Assembly: GCA_022510885.1 (NCBI GenBank)
Contig: JAFLSP010000024.1
Location: forward strand, 1 to 10,365
Source: Treponema sp.
Lineage (GTDB): Bacteria > Spirochaetota > Spirochaetia > Treponematales > Treponemataceae
Reading direction: 5' to 3'
Length of the DNA: 10,365 nucleotides
Shown: piece after piece, positions 1-7,029 of the stretch
Numbering within the stretch: position 1 is the first letter of the stretch
Layout of the letters: each line of letters opens with the position of its first letter
The notes under the pieces: generated by a model
What the model was told of the DNA's origin: nothing
What the model saw: only the letters and a program-made list of their open reading frames with translations
The model's database searches: none
Position numbers and translations under genes: made by a program

Positions 1-540
1 CTTGTTGCCGTCGCTGAACGCCTTGCCGACGACCTCTCCAATCGTGCGGTAGACCTTGAACGAAGCGTCGTATATAATCGGCTGGAGCTTGGCGAGGTCG
101 ATTTTGCCGTCGGTCAGGATAGCGTCGTCCGCCTGCTGCGCGACGATTTTTCCCACGAGCATCTCGCGTTCCTCGTTCCATTCCTTTACGGTGCATTCGA
201 GCGTGAGCGGGTACTCCTCGATAATCGGCGCGTTCACGTGCGCGCTCTTGTGGACGTGGACGCCTGCTTTTTCTATCTTGTTCACGTCGTTGCCGCTCGC
301 TATGCCAAAGTAGTCCGAGATGACCACGGTGCTTTTTGTGGCGAATGCCACCGTAAATGCGCCTGTTTTTTTCAGGTTCTCGGTCGTCTTGTGCTTGCTG
401 AGGTACAGCGTGATTTCCTCAAAGTCCGACTGAATTCCCCACGCCGCGTTCATTGCGTTAGGAACGCCGTGCTCGTCATACGTGCCGATGATGAACACGC
501 CTTCCGGCACGATGACCGAATGTTTTGCGTCAAATTCCAT
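1..540 (-). CDS. Flavin reductase family protein (flavoredoxin-like), partial
   Basis: The 180 visible codons read from ATG at 540 to the window edge without a stop, so the C-terminus is missing. The start MEFDAKHSVIVPEGVFIIGT, followed by NAMNAAWGIQSDF, LYLSKHKTTENLKKTGAFTV, a DYFGIASG segment and VNAPIIEEYPLTLEC, is typical of the FMN-binding split-barrel flavin reductase/flavoredoxin family. Members of this family bind FMN and pass electrons from NAD(P)H or a partner protein to flavin or another acceptor in the cytoplasm. The actual electron partner cannot be read from the sequence. A good ribosome site (AAGGAG at 553-548) sits 7 bases before the ATG and fixes the start. The gene is transcribed away from the candidate origin, co-directional with a leftward fork. 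Family call is strong; substrate is unknown. Confidence 0.85.
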   Translation of the reverse strand, partial: MEFDAKHSVIVPEGVFIIGTYDEHGVPNAMNAAWGIQSDFEEITLYLSKHKTTENLKKTGAFTVAFATKSTVVISDYFGIASGNDVNKIEKAGVHVHKSAHVNAPIIEEYPLTLECTVKEWNEEREMLVGKIVAQQADDAILTDGKIDLAKLQPIIYDASFKVYRTIGEVVGKAFSDGNK

Positions 541-571
541 TATGTTGCTCCTTTTCACTTGGATTTAGGCA

Positions 572-580
572 AGTATAGCA
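572..580 (-). promoter_or_regulatory. Extended -10 promoter of the flavin reductase gene
   Basis: On the minus strand TGCTATACT forms an extended -10 element (TGn plus TATACT). The predicted transcript starts about 25 bases before the ATG and includes the AAGGAG ribosome site. No convincing -35 hexamer is present at 16-18 bases, which is common for extended -10 promoters. Motif-based prediction only. Confidence 0.5.
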
Positions 581-584
581 TAAA

Positions 585-600
585 ATGATGACTTCATCAT
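585..600. repeat. Perfect 7-2-7 inverted repeat, possible operator
   Basis: ATGATGA-CT-TCATCAT is a perfect inverted repeat with a 2-base centre. It lies where the -35 region of the flavin reductase promoter should be and directly beside the AT-rich part of the candidate origin. The position suits a transcription-factor operator, or a site for an origin-binding regulator. The motif is not one I can assign to a named regulator. Confidence 0.35.
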
Positions 601-613
601 ATATATGCGCGCT

Positions 614-652
614 TTCTTTTTGCAGTGCTATGACATATATGTTTTAAATTTT
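614..652. other. AT-rich DNA unwinding element
   Basis: The stretch is strongly AT-rich compared with its surroundings. It includes the palindrome ACATATATGT (633-642) and a TTTTAAATTTTT tract (642-653). It directly abuts the trio run on the side away from the DnaA box, where duplex melting is expected. The exact limits are arbitrary. Confidence 0.5.
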
Positions 653-670
653 TAGTAGCAGTAATAGTAA
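653..670 (+). other. DnaA-trio element of the origin
   Basis: The plus strand reads TAG TAG CAG TAA TAG TAA, six consecutive triplets. Read 3' to 5' these are AAT GAT AAT GAC GAT GAT, matching the 3'-[G/A]AT-5' trio motif on which DnaA is known to build a filament on single-stranded DNA. Five of six triplets fit fully; CAG is the one deviation. A GC cluster TCGCCG (671-676) separates it from the DnaA box, as in Bacillus subtilis. The spacing from box to first trio is 12 bases. Confidence 0.7.
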
Positions 671-682
671 TCGCCGTGTATT

Positions 683-691
683 TGTGGAAAA
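683..691 (-). promoter_or_regulatory. DnaA box (TTTTCCACA)
   Basis: The minus strand reads TTTTCCACA, an exact fit to the degenerate DnaA box TT(A/T)TNCACA. It points toward the GC cluster and trio run, the orientation expected of the box that loads DnaA onto the melting strand. An overlapping partner nonamer (AAATACACG, minus strand) is too degenerate to call. Confidence 0.65.
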
Positions 692-745
692 GCCATATAT
701 TTCTTTGTTATACAATACTTTAGCGAATGGAAAACAGTTTTCTCT

Positions 746-754
746 GCATCCACA
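746..754 (+). promoter_or_regulatory. Degenerate DnaA box (GCATCCACA)
   Basis: GCATCCACA keeps the ATCCACA core of the consensus TTATCCACA but differs in the first two bases. It is in the opposite orientation to the 683-691 box and lies in the same gap. Binding, if any, would be weak or cooperative. Confidence 0.35.
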
Positions 755-783
755 GACTTTCCGCTTTTCCGCAAGAGTGAGGT

Positions 784-792
784 TTGTCCACA
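784..792 (+). promoter_or_regulatory. Near-consensus DnaA box (TTGTCCACA)
   Basis: TTGTCCACA has one mismatch (G for A/T at position 3) to the DnaA box consensus. It lies 35 bases from the dnaA stop codon, and is in the same orientation as the degenerate box at 746-754. A similar nonamer occurs by chance inside argA, so location is the main support. Confidence 0.45.
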
Positions 793-826
793 GGATGTCC
801 GTATCTTTGTAGCATGTTTTGCACGG

Positions 827-2221
827 TTATTTCTTGTAATCCTTTATGTCGCGGATAAGCTGCTGAATAGTTGTGTTGAGCGAAGAATCTGTTTTTGTGG
901 CGTTCTCGATTTTTTCGTATGAGTGCATCATCGTGGAATGGTCGCGTCCGCCGAATTCTATGCCGAGTTCTGGATACGAGTATTCAGTGAGGTTGCGCGC
1001 GATGTAGATGGCAATCTGCCGCGGAATGACAAATTTCGTGGAGCGTTTGTTGCTTTTGATGTCCGACAGCGAGATGTTGTAGTGGTTCGCCACCACGCGC
1101 TGAATTGTCTCCACGGCAATGGAACCGGAAAGCGGTTGGGCGAAGGTGTCCCGCAGTTGCTGCTGGGCGATTTCTATCGTCACGTTCTTGCCGACAAGTT
1201 CCGCGTAGCCAATCATTTTGGTCAGGCAACTTTCTAGGTCGCGTACATTGGTCTGCACGTTCTTTGCGATGTAATCAATGACTTCATGTGAAATGTGCTT
1301 TCCCTGTATCTCCATTTTCTTTTCGAGAATTGCCCGCCGTGTCTCATAGTTTGGCGGCTGAAGGTCAATGTTCAGTCCGCGGGAAAAGCGCGTGCTCAAA
1401 CGCTCTTCTATGTTTTTGAGTTCGGTAACCGGGCGGTCGCAGGTAAAAACGAGCTGGCAGTTTTTGTCGTACAGCGCATTGAACGTGTAGAACAACTCTT
1501 CCTGCGTGGCGTCCTTTCCCTGCAAAAAGTGGATGTCGTCAAGCAGAAGCACGTCAAGTTTGCGGTACTTGTTCTTGAATTTTTCGGTCGTCTTGGTGCG
1601 GATTGATTCGATGAATTCATTGCCGAATGACTCTGCGCTCACATAGCATATTTTCTGCGTACTTCCGTGTTCTGCGTACATATAGTTGCCGACTGCCTGC
1701 ATGAGGTGCGTTTTTCCCAGTCCTACGCCGCCATAAATGAGGATTGGGTTGTACGCCTTGCCCGGATTTTTTGCCGCCGCGAGCGAGGCGTTAAAGGCAT
1801 ACATACTGTTCTCGCCGGGAACGAAATTGTCAAAGGTGTAGTCTTCGCGCAGTTGCGGGTGTTTTTTCTTTTCTGCTGGCTTTTCTACCGCAGTGATTTT
1901 TTGACTTTTAGAAGGAGTGTATGTGCTGTCATCTGCGGATTCCTCTGTCTTTGGTTCATTGTTGATAACATACGAGAGCGTGATTTTCTGCCCGACGAGT
2001 TCATAGATTTTCGATTCGATTTTTTGGATGTTGCCCTTTGAGACCATCTGCCGCCACATGAATTCCGACGCGACGGACACGGTGATTTCGGAAAGAGTAT
2101 CCTTGAGATACGTGACGTTGAACCACAGCATGAATTCGCTTTCTTTCCCGGACTGTCTGTAATCGTCATGAATTTGGGTCATCGCCTCGGCAAAGACCTC
2201 GCGGTAGTTCTGTTCGGCCAT
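827..2221 (-). CDS. dnaA: Chromosomal replication initiator protein DnaA
   Basis: DnaA is the AAA+ ATPase that binds DnaA boxes, melts oriC and loads the helicase; it also acts as a transcription factor. From ATG at 2221 the protein has 464 residues, normal for the family. Visible parts: N-terminal domain I (about 1-85), a variable polar linker (about 86-125), Walker A GGVGLGKTH (164-172), Walker B LLLDDIHF (225-232), sensor 1 near QLVFTCDRP (256-264), the arginine-finger segment EERLSTRF (272-279), sensor 2 near RDLES (327-331), and the domain IV DNA-binding signature GGRDHSTMMH (424-433). An upstream in-frame TTG at 2257 would add 12 residues, but that TTG is better read as part of the -35 element, so I prefer the ATG. 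There is no well-spaced ribosome site before the ATG (AAAGGTGAG is 13 bases away), in keeping with a leaderless transcript. The gene runs toward the candidate origin and is divergent from gyrB. No dnaN follows. Confidence 0.97.
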   Translation of the reverse strand: MAEQNYREVFAEAMTQIHDDYRQSGKESEFMLWFNVTYLKDTLSEITVSVASEFMWRQMVSKGNIQKIESKIYELVGQKITLSYVINNEPKTEESADDSTYTPSKSQKITAVEKPAEKKKHPQLREDYTFDNFVPGENSMYAFNASLAAAKNPGKAYNPILIYGGVGLGKTHLMQAVGNYMYAEHGSTQKICYVSAESFGNEFIESIRTKTTEKFKNKYRKLDVLLLDDIHFLQGKDATQEELFYTFNALYDKNCQLVFTCDRPVTELKNIEERLSTRFSRGLNIDLQPPNYETRRAILEKKMEIQGKHISHEVIDYIAKNVQTNVRDLESCLTKMIGYAELVGKNVTIEIAQQQLRDTFAQPLSGSIAVETIQRVVANHYNISLSDIKSNKRSTKFVIPRQIAIYIARNLTEYSYPELGIEFGGRDHSTMMHSYEKIENATKTDSSLNTTIQQLIRDIKDYKK

Positions 2222-2227
2222 GGCAAT

Positions 2228-2257
2228 AGTATATCTCACCTTTACTTTTTTCTTCAA
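2228..2257 (-). promoter_or_regulatory. Predicted dnaA promoter (leaderless)
   Basis: The minus strand has TTGAAG (2257-2252), an 18-base spacer and TATACT (2233-2228). Counting the last -10 base as -7 puts +1 exactly on the A of the dnaA ATG at 2221. The mRNA would have no 5' leader. The promoter overlaps the predicted gyrB promoter. Sequence prediction only. Confidence 0.5.
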
Positions 2258-2269
2258 TATGGGTATACT
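2241..2269 (+). promoter_or_regulatory. Predicted gyrB-gyrA promoter
   Basis: TTTACT (2241-2246), a 17-base spacer and TATACT (2264-2269) form a plausible sigma-70 type promoter. Transcription would begin near 2276, giving a leader of about 47 bases with AAGGA at 2311-2315, 7 bases before the gyrB start. The -35 and spacer occupy the same DNA as the upstream half of the dnaA promoter. An alternative -10, TATTAA at 2292-2297, lacks a good -35. Confidence 0.45.
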
Positions 2270-2322
2270 GAAATATCTTTGTATCTTCCATATTAAAGAG
2301 TCTTATTTTTAAGGAATAAAAC

Positions 2323-4257
2323 GTGGCAGCATCCTATTCAGCAGGAAACATTCAGGTTTTGAAGGGGCTTGAGGCGGTCAGAAAACGCCCGGGCATGTAC
2401 ATCGGTTCGACCGGTCCGCGCGGACTGCACCATTTGGTGTATGAGACTGTCGATAACTGCATTGACGAGGCGATGGCGGGCTTTTGCGACGCGATTACGG
2501 TCGCGCTTGAGAAAGACGACATCGTGCGCGTGGAGGACAACGGACGCGGTATTCCCGTGGACATACACCCGACGGAAAAGGTGAGCGCGCTTGAGCTTGT
2601 CCTCACGCGCTTGCACGCCGGCGGAAAATTCGACAAGAACGCCTACAAGGTTTCCGGCGGCTTGCACGGCGTGGGCGTTTCCTGCGTGAACGCGCTTTCG
2701 GTCTGGCTTGAGGCGACGGTCAGGCGCGACGGTCATGTCTACCGGCAGAAGTACGAAAAAGGCATTCCCGTTACGAAAGTCGAGACGATTGGCGATTCTT
2801 CCGAGCATGGCACGACGATTCGCTGGAAAGCAGACGGCAGCATCTTTACCGAGACGACGACCTATGACTTTGACGTGCTCAAATCGCGCCTGCGCGAACT
2901 GGCGTTCCTGAACAGCGGCATTACGATTACGTTCCGCGACGAGCGGCTTGAGACACCCAAAGAAGAAATCCTGCGCTTTGAGGGCGGCATCGTCCAGTAC
3001 GTCAAGGAGATGAACGCCCGCAAGCAGAGCAAATTCTTTCTTCCCGCCTCCGAGCCGATTTTCATTACGGGCGAGCGCGACGGCGTGGTTACGGAGTTGG
3101 CGTTCCAGTACAATTCCGGCTTTGACGAGAACATCAACACATACGTGAATGACATCAACACGCGCGACGGCGGCACGCATTTGGAGGGCTTCAAGTCCGC
3201 GCTCACTTTTGTGCTGAACAAGGCGCTTGAATCGAACGAGAAGCTCAAAAAGCGAATTGACAAGGACGAAAAGCTGACGGGCGACGACGTGCGCGCAGGC
3301 ATTGTGGTCGTGCTTTCCATGAAAGTCCCCGAGCCTGAGTTCGAGGGACAGACCAAGGAAAAACTGGGCAACACCGAAGTCCGCACGATTGTGGACACAC
3401 TTGTCAAAGAGAAGCTGACGATTTACTTTGAGCAGAATCCCGCCGTGCTCGAAAAGGTGCTTGAAAAGGCGATTGCCGAGGCATCCGCGCGCATTGCCGC
3501 GCGCAAGGCAAAGGACGCGAGCCGCAAAAAGACGCTTTCCGACGGCTTCGGTCTGCCCGAGAAACTTGCCGACTGTTCGCTCAAAGACCCTAAGCAGTGC
3601 GAAGTGTACATCGTTGAGGGCGATTCGGCGGGCGGTTCGGCAAAGAAAGGGCGCGACCCCAAGACGCAGGCAATCCTGCCGCTGTGGGGAAAAATGCTCA
3701 ACGTGGAGAAAGTCCGCCCGGAAAAGGTGATGAACAACGACAAACTTGAGCCGGTCATCGCGTCGCTGGGGGCGGGGTTCGGCAAGGATTTCAACATCAG
3801 CAAACTGCGCTACCATAAAATCATCATCATGGCGGATGCGGACGTTGACGGCTCGCACATCCGCACGTTGTTGCTCACGTTCTTTTTCCGCTATATGCCG
3901 CAGCTGATTGAGAGCGGCTACGTGTATCTTGCCATGCCGCCGCTGTTCCGCGTGCAGCTGGGGAAGAAAGAGCCGGTCTACTGCTATTCCGACGCGGAGC
4001 GTGATGCCGCGCTAGGCGCGTTTGACGAGGAGACGCGCAAAAAGGTCGATGTGCAGCGGTACAAGGGCTTGGGCGAAATGGACGGCAAGCAGCTGTGGGA
4101 AACGACGATGGACCCTGCGCACCGCAAGATGCGCGTCGTCACCATTCCCGACGCGGAGGCGGCGGACAGGATTTTTTCGGTCTGCATGGGTGAGGAAGTC
4201 GAGCCGCGCAGACAATTTATTGAAGAGAATTCAAGTTACGCGAATCTGGACATTTAG
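2323..4257 (+). CDS. gyrB: DNA gyrase subunit B
   Basis: GyrB is the ATPase subunit of the A2B2 gyrase that introduces negative supercoils. The product has 644 residues, the usual length for the form without the extra proteobacterial insert. In order: GHKL ATPase domain with the catalytic Glu41 in YETVDNCIDEA, VEDNGRGIP (70-78) and GGLHGVGVSCVNALS (112-126); the transducer domain (about 225-395); the TOPRIM domain with EGDSAGG (432-438) and the metal-binding DADVD (505-509); and the C-terminal YKGLGEMDGKQLWETTMDP. The start is GTG with AAGGA 7 bases upstream; the following AASYSAGNIQVLKGLEAVRKRPGMYIGS is standard. Residue 455 is Trp in PLWGK where Escherichia coli has Lys447, a quinolone-resistance position. 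gyrA follows after 45 bases, so the two form an operon giving balanced subunit supply. Confidence 0.98.
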   Translation: MAASYSAGNIQVLKGLEAVRKRPGMYIGSTGPRGLHHLVYETVDNCIDEAMAGFCDAITVALEKDDIVRVEDNGRGIPVDIHPTEKVSALELVLTRLHAGGKFDKNAYKVSGGLHGVGVSCVNALSVWLEATVRRDGHVYRQKYEKGIPVTKVETIGDSSEHGTTIRWKADGSIFTETTTYDFDVLKSRLRELAFLNSGITITFRDERLETPKEEILRFEGGIVQYVKEMNARKQSKFFLPASEPIFITGERDGVVTELAFQYNSGFDENINTYVNDINTRDGGTHLEGFKSALTFVLNKALESNEKLKKRIDKDEKLTGDDVRAGIVVVLSMKVPEPEFEGQTKEKLGNTEVRTIVDTLVKEKLTIYFEQNPAVLEKVLEKAIAEASARIAARKAKDASRKKTLSDGFGLPEKLADCSLKDPKQCEVYIVEGDSAGGSAKKGRDPKTQAILPLWGKMLNVEKVRPEKVMNNDKLEPVIASLGAGFGKDFNISKLRYHKIIIMADADVDGSHIRTLLLTFFFRYMPQLIESGYVYLAMPPLFRVQLGKKEPVYCYSDAERDAALGAFDEETRKKVDVQRYKGLGEMDGKQLWETTMDPAHRKMRVVTIPDAEAADRIFSVCMGEEVEPRRQFIEENSSYANLDI

Positions 4258-4302
4258 TCTGCGCGCCAGGCGAAGTAAAATCTGCGGAAACAGGAACAGG
4301 AT

Positions 4303-6831
4303 ATGCTAGAAGAAATACGGACTGCTGAGGGCGGTTCAATCATAAAAATCCCGATTGAAAATGAGGTCAAGCAGGCCTACATCGACTATTCGATGTCGGT
4401 CATTGTGCAGCGCGCGCTTCCCGACGTGCGCGACGGGCTTAAGCCGGTGCACCGCCGCATCATGTACGCCATGGACACGCTGCACCTTGCGAGCGGCGGC
4501 AAGACGAAAAAGTGCGCGACCATCGTCGGCGAAGTGCTCGGTCATTATCATCCGCATGGCGACGCTTCCGTGTACGACGCGCTTGTCCGCCTGGGGCAGG
4601 ATTTTGCGCAGCGATACACGACCGTCACGCCGCAGGGCAATTTCGGCACGATTGCGGGCGACCCGCCTGCCGCCTACCGCTACACCGAGGCAAAGATGTC
4701 GCGCGTCACGGAGGAAATGGTCTCCGACATTTCCAAGAACACCGTGGACATGGTGCGCAACTTTGACGACACGACCGAAGAGCCGTGCGTGCTTCCGTCG
4801 AAATTTCCGTTCCTGCTGTGCAACGGCACGACGGGCATTGCGGTGGGCATGGCGACCAATATGCCCACGCACAACCTGCGCGAAGTCGCTGCCGCAATCG
4901 CCGCGTACATCGACAACGCGGACATTTCCATTGACGAGTTGATGCAGCACGTGAAAGGCCCTGACTTTCCGACGGGCGGCATCATTTACGGGCGCGACGG
5001 CATCAAAAAAGCCTACAAGACGGGACGCGGAAAAATCACGATTCGCTCAAAGTTCACGGTGGAGACAGACCGCCACGGTCGGGAGTCGATTGTCTTTACC
5101 GAAGTTCCCTACGGCGTGAACACGACCAACATCATCCGCCGCATAAAGGAGCTTATCCGCGACAAGCAGATTGAGGGCGTCTCCAACGCGAACGACGAGT
5201 CGTCCGACCGCTCCGGAATGCGCATCGTGGTGGACCTGAAAAAAGGCGCGATTACCAAACTCGTGCTGAACCAGCTGTTCGCCAAGACCGACTTGCAGTC
5301 AAACTTCGGCGTGATAAATCTTGCGCTCGTTCCGCAGGAAAAGGCGGGCGAGCCGCGCTATGACGAGCCGGGAATGCTCACGCTCAAGCCGAATTACCTC
5401 AAGCCGGAAGTGCTGAACCTCAAGCAGCTTATCCAGCATTTTGTGGGCCACCGCGACGAGGTGATTACGCGCCGCACGATTTATGACCTGAAAGTCGCGC
5501 GCCATCGGATGCACATTCTGAGCGCGCTCATCACGGCAATCAACAACATTGACGAAGTAATCAGAATTATCCGCGAGAGCTTGAACACCGAGGCGGCGAA
5601 ACGCGCGCTTGAAAAACGCTTTGACTTTGACGACGAGCAGTCGCAGGCAATTGTCGATATGCAGCTCAAGCGCCTTACGCACTTGCAGATTGAGGATTTG
5701 CAGAAAGAAATCCGCGAACTGCAAGCCCTGATTGACCGCCTGGAAGATTTGCTCGCGCACCACGAAAAAATCCTCGCGCTTATCAAGGACGAGACGAACG
5801 AACTTGCCGCAAAATACGGCGACGACCGCCGCACCGACATCGTTGCCGATGAAATTGAAGAAATCAACATGGAGGACCTGATTCGCGAAGAGGAGGTCGT
5901 CGTGATGATTTCCAAGCTCGGCTACATCAAGCGCGTGCCGCTCACCGCGTACAAAAGCCAGAGCCGTGGCGGGAAAGGCAGTATGAGCGCGAATCTCGTT
6001 GAGGACGACTACATCAATCAGATTTTTATTGCGACTACACATTCGTATATTACATTTATCACGAACGAAGGCAAGGCGTACTGGGTAAAAGTGCATGAGA
6101 TTCCCGAGGCGAGTCGCAACAGCCGCGGTTCGCACATCAAATCGTTGCTTGCCGTTTCCGCGAACGAGGAGATAACGACTATCGTAACGATGCGGGAATT
6201 CAAAGAAGACCTGAATATTTTCATGGCGACCGCAAACGGTGTCGTCAAAAAGACCACGATTACCGAATTCGCCAATGCAAAGACACGTGGTATCGTCGCC
6301 ATAAAACTTGAGGAGGGCGACCATTTGGTGTCGTCCATTATGACGACGGGAAACGATGAGTTGATGTTAATCACGCGGCGCGGACAAGCGTTGCGCATTA
6401 CGGAGCAGGACGTGCGGCCGATGGGCAGGGCAAGCCGCGGCGTGACGGGCATCCGCCTTTCCAGTGGCGATGAACTTGCCGCCGCTATCTGCGTCAAGCC
6501 GAACATGAACGCGCTGGTCATAACCGAAAAAGGATTCGGCAAGCGCGTGGACTTCAACGAGTACAGCGCGCATGGACGCGGTACGGGTGGGCAAAAAATC
6601 TTTGGCAATGTGGAAGATAAAGGCGAAATCATTGGCGCGCTTGCCGTTGCCGACAGCGACGAAATTGTCTGCATGACAAGCCAAGGTAAGACGCTGCGTG
6701 TGCAGGCGGATTCCATTTCTAAGCAAGGCAGAGCATCGTCCGGTGTGCGCATCCTTGACATTGAAAGTCCTGATTATGTGGTCGGCTTGGACAGGGTTGC
6801 GAATGACGATGAAAAGGCTGAGGTGGAGTAG
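4303..6831 (+). CDS. gyrA: DNA gyrase subunit A
   Basis: GyrA is the breakage-reunion subunit of gyrase; it cuts both strands through a tyrosine ester and wraps DNA with its C-terminal domain. The product has 842 residues. The N-terminal winged-helix core contains PDVRDGLKPVHRR, HYHPHGDASVYDALVRLGQDF and the catalytic Tyr127 in AAYRYTEAKM. A long coiled-coil segment lies at about 446-495, and the C-terminal beta-pinwheel begins near 530. The GyrA box, needed for DNA wrapping, is QSRGGKG (553-559) instead of the common QRRGGKG. The quinolone-determining positions equivalent to Escherichia coli Ser83 and Asp87 are Ala88 and Asp92. AGGA at 4292-4295 is 7 bases before the ATG. Transcription ends at the terminator at 6865-6896. 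Confidence 0.98.
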   Translation: MLEEIRTAEGGSIIKIPIENEVKQAYIDYSMSVIVQRALPDVRDGLKPVHRRIMYAMDTLHLASGGKTKKCATIVGEVLGHYHPHGDASVYDALVRLGQDFAQRYTTVTPQGNFGTIAGDPPAAYRYTEAKMSRVTEEMVSDISKNTVDMVRNFDDTTEEPCVLPSKFPFLLCNGTTGIAVGMATNMPTHNLREVAAAIAAYIDNADISIDELMQHVKGPDFPTGGIIYGRDGIKKAYKTGRGKITIRSKFTVETDRHGRESIVFTEVPYGVNTTNIIRRIKELIRDKQIEGVSNANDESSDRSGMRIVVDLKKGAITKLVLNQLFAKTDLQSNFGVINLALVPQEKAGEPRYDEPGMLTLKPNYLKPEVLNLKQLIQHFVGHRDEVITRRTIYDLKVARHRMHILSALITAINNIDEVIRIIRESLNTEAAKRALEKRFDFDDEQSQAIVDMQLKRLTHLQIEDLQKEIRELQALIDRLEDLLAHHEKILALIKDETNELAAKYGDDRRTDIVADEIEEINMEDLIREEEVVVMISKLGYIKRVPLTAYKSQSRGGKGSMSANLVEDDYINQIFIATTHSYITFITNEGKAYWVKVHEIPEASRNSRGSHIKSLLAVSANEEITTIVTMREFKEDLNIFMATANGVVKKTTITEFANAKTRGIVAIKLEEGDHLVSSIMTTGNDELMLITRRGQALRITEQDVRPMGRASRGVTGIRLSSGDELAAAICVKPNMNALVITEKGFGKRVDFNEYSAHGRGTGGQKIFGNVEDKGEIIGALAVADSDEIVCMTSQGKTLRVQADSISKQGRASSGVRILDIESPDYVVGLDRVANDDEKAEVE

Positions 6832-6864
6832 CGACCGGCCGACAAAAATCATACCGTAACCGCG

Positions 6865-6896
6865 CGCCGGAGGAACAAAAGTTTCTCCGGCGTTTT
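6865..6896 (+). terminator. Intrinsic terminator of gyrB-gyrA
   Basis: A 12-bp stem, CGCCGGAGGAAC paired with GTTTCTCCGGCG (one G-T pair), closes an AAAA loop and is followed by TTTT. It lies 33 bases after the gyrA stop. The opposite strand lacks a T tract after the stem, so it should act on plus-strand transcripts only. Confidence 0.85.
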
Positions 6897-6956
6897 CGTA
6901 TGGTCAAACGGTTGATTTGCCGCAACGGTGTAATCGTGCAAGTGTGGCAAGTTAGA

Positions 6957-6972
6957 TGTTTCACGTGAAACA
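6957..6972. promoter_or_regulatory. parS: parS site 1 (ParB-binding centromere)
   Basis: TGTTTCACGTGAAACA is a perfect 16-base palindrome. It matches the widely conserved bacterial parS consensus (TGTTNCACGTGAAACA class). ParB (Spo0J) binds it as a dimer, spreads on nearby DNA and recruits SMC and ParA for origin segregation. It lies in the spacer between convergent gyrA and argA, about 6.3 kb from the candidate oriC, a usual distance. parA and parB are not in the window. Confidence 0.93.
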
Positions 6973-7029
6973 CTCCGTCCGTGATATGAACTGCGCGATG
7001 TTTAAAACGGTCAGTTTTTTGTGCAATTA

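Larger units (their letters stand above)
541..826. other. oriC: Candidate chromosomal replication origin (oriC)
   Basis: This 286-base gap directly downstream of dnaA contains no credible gene. It holds, on the minus strand from right to left, two degenerate inverted DnaA boxes, one consensus DnaA box (683-691), a GC cluster, a run of DnaA-trio triplets (653-670) and an AT-rich tract (about 614-652). This order is the one known for the basal unwinding system of Bacillus subtilis oriC, also located just downstream of dnaA. The flanking genes support the call: dnaA and gyrBA on one side, parS sites about 6.3 kb away. There is only one clean DnaA box, so the origin is compact or further boxes are divergent. 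Not experimentally shown. Confidence 0.75.

Noticed and set aside
2222..2257. Longer dnaA start at TTG 2257
   Set aside because: The TTG forms part of the -35 element, the added residues are a lysine-rich run not expected in DnaA, and the ATG at 2221 begins the conserved domain.
2338..3858. 506-codon open frame on the minus strand inside gyrB
   Set aside because: It is fully antisense to a certain gyrB and arises from GC-rich third codon positions; composition is rich in Arg, His, Val and Leu with no recognisable domain.
5299..6324. 341-codon minus-strand open frame inside gyrA
   Set aside because: Antisense shadow of gyrA with no domain, promoter or ribosome site.
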